From Periplaneta americana (Eukaryota > Arthropoda > Insecta > Blattodea > Blattidae), in the NCBI RefSeq assembly GCF_040183065.1, contig NC_091118.1:207278529-207342528 (forward strand): a DNA stretch of 64,000 nucleotides, written 5' to 3'. Shown one piece after another: positions 58,957-64,000 of this stretch (position 1 is the stretch's first letter; each line of letters begins with the position of its first letter). The translations under genes and the position numbers were made by a program. The notes under the pieces are model-generated. The model saw nothing but the letters and a program-made list of their open reading frames with translations, searched no databases and had not been told where the DNA came from.

Positions 58957-59957
58957 TTACAAATGGATTTTACAGAACACGGAGGTTCATTGCCTCCCTC
59001 ACATAAGCCCGCCATCGGTCCCTGTCCTGAGCAAAGATTGATTCAGTCCCTACCATCATATCCCACTTCCTTCAAATCAATTTTTATATTCTACTCCAAT
59101 CTACGTCTCGGCCTCCCCAAAAGTATTTTTCCATTAGGTCTCCCAAGTAACACTCTATACGAAATTCAGGATTCACCCTTCCGTGCTATAATGCCCTGCC
59201 CATCTCAAATGTTGCATTTAATGTTTCTAATTATGTTAGTTGAAGAACACAATGCGTGCAGGTCTGCATTGTGTAACTTTTTTTTTTCTTAGCGCCAAAT
59301 ATTTTCCTAAGCACCTTATTCTTTAACATTCTTAACATCTGTTCCTCTCTCAAAGTGAGAGTCCAAGGTTCACAACCATACAGAACAACCGGTAATATAA
59401 CTGTTTCATAAATTCTAATTTTCAGTTTTTTTGAAAGCAGACTGGTTGACAAAAGCTTCTCAACCGAATAATAAAAGGCATTTCCCATATTTTTTTTCTG
59501 CGTTGAAGTTCCTGTCGAGTGTCTTTTATATTTGTTACTGTTGTTCCAATAAAGCCCACTTAAATTATTCCACTTCTACAAAGGATAAATTTTCAATTTT
59601 TATATTTCCATTTAGTACTATGTTCTGGTCACAAGAAATCATATACTTGACTTTTTTTTTTTCTTTTTTTAAGGATTTACTTCCAAACCTATCCATTTAC
59701 TTGCTTCAAGTAACATTTTCGTGTTTTCCCTAATCGTTTCTGGATTTTCTCCTAACATATTCACGTCATCCGCATAAACAAGCAGCTGATGTAACCAGTT
59801 CAATTCCAAACCCTCTCTGTTATCCTGGACCTTCTTAATTGCATATTCTCGACCGAAGATAGATACTGACTGAATTACCTTGTTTTAGCCCGCAGTGAAT
59901 TGGAAAAGCATCAGACAGAAACTGGCCTATACGGACTCTGCTGTACGTTTCACTGAT
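58957..59957 (-). pseudogene. LINE-A copy 8 (minus strand)
   Basis: From the MNLRVP-equivalent end at 58960 back to the region encoding the SETYSRVR segment at 59950. Heavily decayed: a poly-T tract at 59279-59289 replaces part of the TGEWRKLH region, another at 59650-59665 disrupts the KTKYMIMS region, and the RT part is in several frames. Only 59231-59488 stays open ([13 protein letters not shown] to GAKKK). Confidence 0.8.
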
Positions 59958-59960
59958 TAA

Positions 59961-60004
<44 letters not shown>
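59958..60004. repeat. ATT microsatellite between head-to-head LINE-A copies
   Basis: About 15 ATT units separating the 5' ends of two oppositely oriented LINE-A copies. Confidence 0.95.
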
Positions 60005-60006
<2 letters not shown>

Positions 60007-60007
<1 letters not shown>

Positions 60008-60927
60008 TTACTTTTTAACTTCGCTCTAGACCTAGAGTATGCCATTAGGAAAGTCCAGGATAACAGAGAGGGTTTGGAATTGAACGGGTTACATCAGCTT
60101 CTTGTCTATGCGGATGACGTGAATATGTTAGGAGAAAATCCACAAACGATTAGGGAAAACACGGGAATTTTACTGGAAGCAAGTAAAGCGATAGGTTTGG
60201 AAGTAAATCCCGAAAAGACAAAGTATATGATTATGTCGCGTGGCGAGAATATTGTACGAAATGGAAATATGAAAATTGGAAATTTGTCCATTGAAGAGGT
60301 AGAAAAATTCAAATACCTGGGAGCAACAGTAACAAATATAAATGATACTCGGGAGGAAATTAAACACAGAATAAATATGGGACATGCCTGTTATTATTCG
60401 GTTGAGAAGCTTTTATCACCCAGTCTGCTGTCAAAAAATCTGAAAGTTGTAATTTATAAAACAGTATATTACCGGTTGTTCTTTATGGTTGTGAGACTTG
60501 GACTCTCAATTTGAAAGAGGAACATAGGTTAAGGGTGTTTGAGAATAAGTTGCTTAGGAAAATATTTGGGGCTAAGAGGGATGAAGTTACAGGAGAATGG
60601 AGAAAGTTACACAACGCAGAACTGCACGCATTGTATTCTTCACCTGACATAATTAGGAACATTAAATCCAGACGTTTGAGATGGGCAGGACATGTAGCAC
60701 GTATGGGAGCATCGAGAAATGTATATAGAGTGTTAGTTGTGAGGCCGGAGGGAAAACGACCTTTGGTGAGGCCGAGACATAGACGGGAAGATAATATTAA
60801 AATGGATTTGAGGGAGGTGGGATATGGTGATATGAACTGGATTAATCTTGCTCATGATAGGGACCAATAGCGGGCTTATGTGAGGGCGGCAATGAACCTC
60901 CGGGTTCCTTAAAAGCCAGTAAGTAAG

Positions 60928-60932
<5 letters not shown>
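60007..60932 (+). pseudogene. LINE-A copy 9 (plus strand)
   Basis: Open 60074-60514: [48 protein letters not shown] one-base loss at about 60465 (VYKTV-I-LPV) shifts the frame; the second part 60511-60870 has [16 protein letters not shown] and ends at a CAA-to-TAG stop in DRDQ. Tail TAAGTAAGTAAGTA passing into ATT units (60933-60965). Contains a small duplicated word (CTAGACCTAGAG) at its start. Confidence 0.85.
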
Positions 60933-60965
<33 letters not shown>

Positions 60966-61517
60966 GTAGCATCTACAAAGCTGCTAGAATGTCCTCGGAA
61001 TTATGACGTTCATTTAGGCCTTCTCTCCGCCTCCCCAGATGTAGCAAGGCCTCAAGAGCGACTCCTGACGCTACAAACTCAATTATCCGGCCTCCCCCGC
61101 ACGCATATGCGTTAATTAGGCTGTCATCAGTGTCTCTTTTTGCGTGTCACAAACTTCCCTCCCTTTTTCATAATACTGCTCAGTGACGAATAACTTATCA
61201 CAGAATCCCCACACAATACTAATACAGGGAGTGCATTCAAAGCGCTGACATTGGAGACTAAGCCGTGTAGCAACGCGACACCTCATCGTTGCGTTAATTA
61301 GGAGTGGAGGGGCATTTCTGTCTAACACGTAGAATAGCTGTCATATTTATTCCGAGTTTACTTTTCCCTACAAGTTTCCTATCTCCCTAGGAAACACGGA
61401 AGGGGAGGGGGGACACAGACTGTCTCGACTTTGATGTACAATCTGTACACGTGTAATATACCGCATAAACATCTGCATACAAGGTGTCCACAAATACCAG
61501 TCACAAGCATACGTTAT
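60966..61517. other. Intergenic
   Basis: GC-richer than average; nothing recognisable. Confidence 0.4.
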
Positions 61518-61787
61518 AAGTTGCTTATAAATGGCTTTTAAGGAAACCAGAGGTTCATTGCCGCCCTCGATCCCTATTCTGTGTAAGATTAATCCAGTCC
61601 CTACCATCATATCCCACTTCCCTCAAATACATTTTAATATTATCCTCTCATCTACGTCTCGGTCTCCCCAAAGGTCGTTTTCCTTCAGGTCTTCCAATTA
61701 ACAATCTATAAGCATTTCTGGATTCGCCCATACGTGCTACATGCCCTGTTCATCTCTAACGTCTGGATTCAATGTTCCTAATTATTC
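61518..61787 (-). pseudogene. LINE-A copy 10, 3' fragment (minus)
   Basis: From the MNLR end (61550) to the RNIESRR-equivalent at 61785. The RLRW codons again read with TGA, plus other stops. The homology ends exactly where the ATCT microsatellite begins. Confidence 0.75.
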
Positions 61788-62058
<271 letters not shown>

Positions 62059-62082
62059 TTTTTATTCATTTATTTAATCTAC

Positions 62083-62424
62083 AGGAGAATGGAGAAAGTT
62101 ACACAACGCAGAATTCCACGCACTGTATTCTTCACCTGACATAATTAGGAACATTAAATCTAGACGTTTGCGATGGGCAGGGCATGTAGCACGTATGGGC
62201 GAATCCAGAAATGCATATAGAGTGTTAGTTGAGAGACCGGAGGGAAAAAGACCTTTAGGGAGGCCGAGACGTAGATGGGAGGATAATATTAAAATGTATT
62301 TGAGGGAGGTGGGATATGATGGTAGAGACTGGATTAATCTTGCACAGGATAGGGACCGATGGCGGGCTTATGTGAGGGTGGCAATGAACCTGCGGGTTCC
62401 TTAAAAGCCATTTGTAAGTAAGTA
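62083..62424 (+). pseudogene. LINE-A copy 11, 3' fragment (plus)
   Basis: Starts within [20 protein letters not shown] Leu-to-stop or frame change precedes 62168, after which it is open to 62404 ([20 protein letters not shown] to MNLRVP). Tail TTTGTAAGTAAGTAAG, then directly the next LINE. Confidence 0.8.
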
Positions 62425-63458
62425 AGGTAGAGATAAGGTCATCAGGCCTTCTCTTCCCCTCTACCAGGGGATTACAACTACAATATTAATAATGCAATTA
62501 CAATTATAATTATAATTAATATTAAATTTACAAATACAATAAAAGTCAAAGTACTAAAAGATTAACTGCTTAATAAAAGCTAGACAGTTTATTGTAAAAG
62601 TTACGAAGAGAGAAGCATTTCTTTTACTGATTAAGTACAAATTAAACCTACTCTACGCAGTAAGAAAATGCTCAATAAGTTTGCTTTTGAACGCTACTAA
62701 ATTCCGACAGTCTCTGATGTCACTGGGTAGGGTATTCCACAAGCGCCAGAGCGAGATTGTGTATGATGATGAATACGATGATGTTTGATGTGTTGGTATG
62801 GCTAGTATGCGGCTATTTTGCGTGCGTGTGAAGAGATTATGATATGATGACAGGTAACTGAAACGGGAGGCAAGGTAGGTAGGTGTAGAGGTGTGAAGGA
62901 CTTGGAAAAGGAGAACAAGAGAATGAAAATTTCTACGTTCGTTAAGCCGTAGCCAGTTAGAGTTTGGAAGGATGGGGTAATGTGGTCAGCGCGACAGACA
63001 TCGCAGACGATGTGAACACAAGAATAATGAACACGTTGTAATTTTTGCGACTGGCTTACTTTGAGGTCGGTCAGTAGAAAATCACAATAATCGAAGTGGG
63101 GCATTACTAGTGTTTCCACTAGTATTTTCTTGAGTGATAGCGGAAGGAATTTTCGAATACTGTTTAAGGAATGTAGTATGGAAAGCACTTTTTTGGTAAT
63201 ATGGGTTATTTGGTTATTCCAGTTTAAATGCGTATCAAAGTAAACTCCAAGGTTTTTAACACAGGAAGCAAAAGGGATTATTGTGTCGTTTAACTTGACT
63301 GGAAGAGCAGGAGTAATATTGCATAATAGACGTTGATGTCCCACTAGGATTGCTTGTGATTTTCTTGCATTGCGAGTCAAACCAAACTTTCTGGCCCATG
63401 CAGATATAGATTCAAGGTCCTCGTTAAGATTGTGTATTGCGTCATTGAGTAAGTCAGG
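62425..63458 (-). pseudogene. Jockey/CR1-like LINE, RT C-terminal part and 3' UTR
   Basis: Open on the minus strand from 63458 to 62802: NEDLESISAWARKFGLTRNA, KSQAILVGHQ, LPVKLNDTIIPFASCVKNLG, FDTHLNWNNQITHITKKV and MPHFDYCDFLLTDL. These are the post-YADD RT palm/thumb region of Jockey/CR1 elements. After a stop the C-terminal tail (ILAIPTHQTSS..., WNTLPSDIRDCRNLVAFKSK) is readable in another frame. The 3' UTR ends CAGGCCTTCTCTTCCC / GGTAGAGATAAGG. 5'-truncated; fused in frame to LINE-A at its upstream side. Confidence 0.8.
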
Positions 63459-63768
63459 GGTAATTATGTCAGGTGAAGAATAAAATGCATACAATTCTGC
63501 GTTATGTAACTTTATCCATTCCCCTGTAACTTCATCCCTCTTAGCCCCAAATATTTTCCTAAGCAACTTATTCTCAAACACCCTTAACCTATGTTCCTCT
63601 CAAAGTGAAAGTCCAAGTTTCACAACCATACATAACAACCGGTAATATAACTGTTTTATAAATTCTAACTTTCAGCTTTTTTGAGAGCGTACTGGATGAT
63701 AAAAGCTTCTCAACCGAATAATAACAGGCATTTCCCATATTTATTCTGCGCTTTATCGCCTTCAATAT
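63459..63768 (-). pseudogene. LINE-A copy 12, fragment (minus)
   Basis: Minus strand from the [16 protein letters not shown] region (63755) to ELYAFYSSPDIIT at 63459. Its last 41 codons (63581-63459) are in frame with the adjoining Jockey/CR1-like LINE. A frameshift separates them from the TLSLREEHRL part. Confidence 0.75.
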
Positions 63769-64000
63769 CTTTTATTTATATATTTTCCTTTATTTAAACT
63801 TCCTTCGACACTCTTCTTCGTTTGTATCTTTCTTTCTATAATATAATTTATTTATAATTTCGTAGTACATGTTCATTATTTTTTTCTCTCATGATTTTAT
63901 CCTTCTTTACTTATTTTCTTTCCATTTGTATTTTCTATGTTACTTGTCTACTTTAAATTCTTTCTTTCTTCATTTTTTTCAACTCAATATTTTTATGCAA
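63769..64000. other. AT-rich end of window
   Basis: T/TTTC-rich; nothing recognisable. Confidence 0.4.

Noticed and set aside
58743..59006. 87-codon frame with Ile and Leu runs
   Set aside because: Translation of the ATT microsatellite.

Overview
This window reads as a stretch of a large, AT-rich, repeat-dominated arthropod genome. The LINE proteins (C-terminal [11 protein letters not shown] and [10 protein letters not shown] blocks), DUF4817-type transposons with ACAGGGTG termini, R2-like LINEs, Penelope elements and several tRNA-derived SINE families suggest an insect, most likely a cockroach-type (Blattodea, Periplaneta-like) genome. That placement is inference from remembered element families, not a database result. 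I see no bacterial genes, rRNA, CRISPR array or convincing host protein-coding exon. One CpG-rich block ending in a splice-donor match (18.34-18.91 kb) is the only candidate host promoter/first exon.

Layout. 0-5 kb: a LINE 3' tail; a 2.56-kb hAT-like element with an 8-bp target duplication that carries other repeats; and a LINE-B copy split by a SINE. 5-16 kb: four copies of one LINE family (LINE-A, tail of TAAG units), a 1.2-kb degenerate TTTA array, SINEs, and a 205-bp hAT-type MITE. 16.4-20 kb: a TIR element filled with tandem repeats, the CpG-rich block, a second repeat-filled TIR element and R2-like debris. 20-28.9 kb: foldback MITEs, a Helitron, and R2-like LINEs, one inserted tail-first in another. 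27-31.7 kb: more LINE-A, and a foldback MITE with a SINE inside it. 33-35.2 kb: a structurally complete hAT transposon (TIRs, 8-bp TSD, 494-codon open transposase), the most intact gene in the window. 35.4-38.6 kb: large microsatellites bounded by an inverted terminus. 38.9-50.3 kb: DUF4817-type elements, two of them carrying internal tandem arrays, a Penelope element split by a rearranged SINE, and an RNase H-bearing LINE. 51-57 kb: a 46-bp minisatellite, LINE-A, a chimeric Helitron and a second Penelope also split by a SINE. 58.8-63.8 kb: head-to-head LINE-A pairs around microsatellites and a Jockey/CR1-like LINE.

The sequences do not form operons or pathways. Their relations are nesting and cross-mobilisation: SINEs with 11-14 bp target duplications (implying LINE machinery), MITEs with hAT or TA-type duplications, and microsatellites that appear to grow from LINE tails. 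The strongest unusual pattern is that four separate TIR elements within 35 kb (16.4, 19.0, 40.5 and 47.7 kb) each hold an internal tandem array. In one of them the repeated unit is the 3' end of the transposase gene itself.
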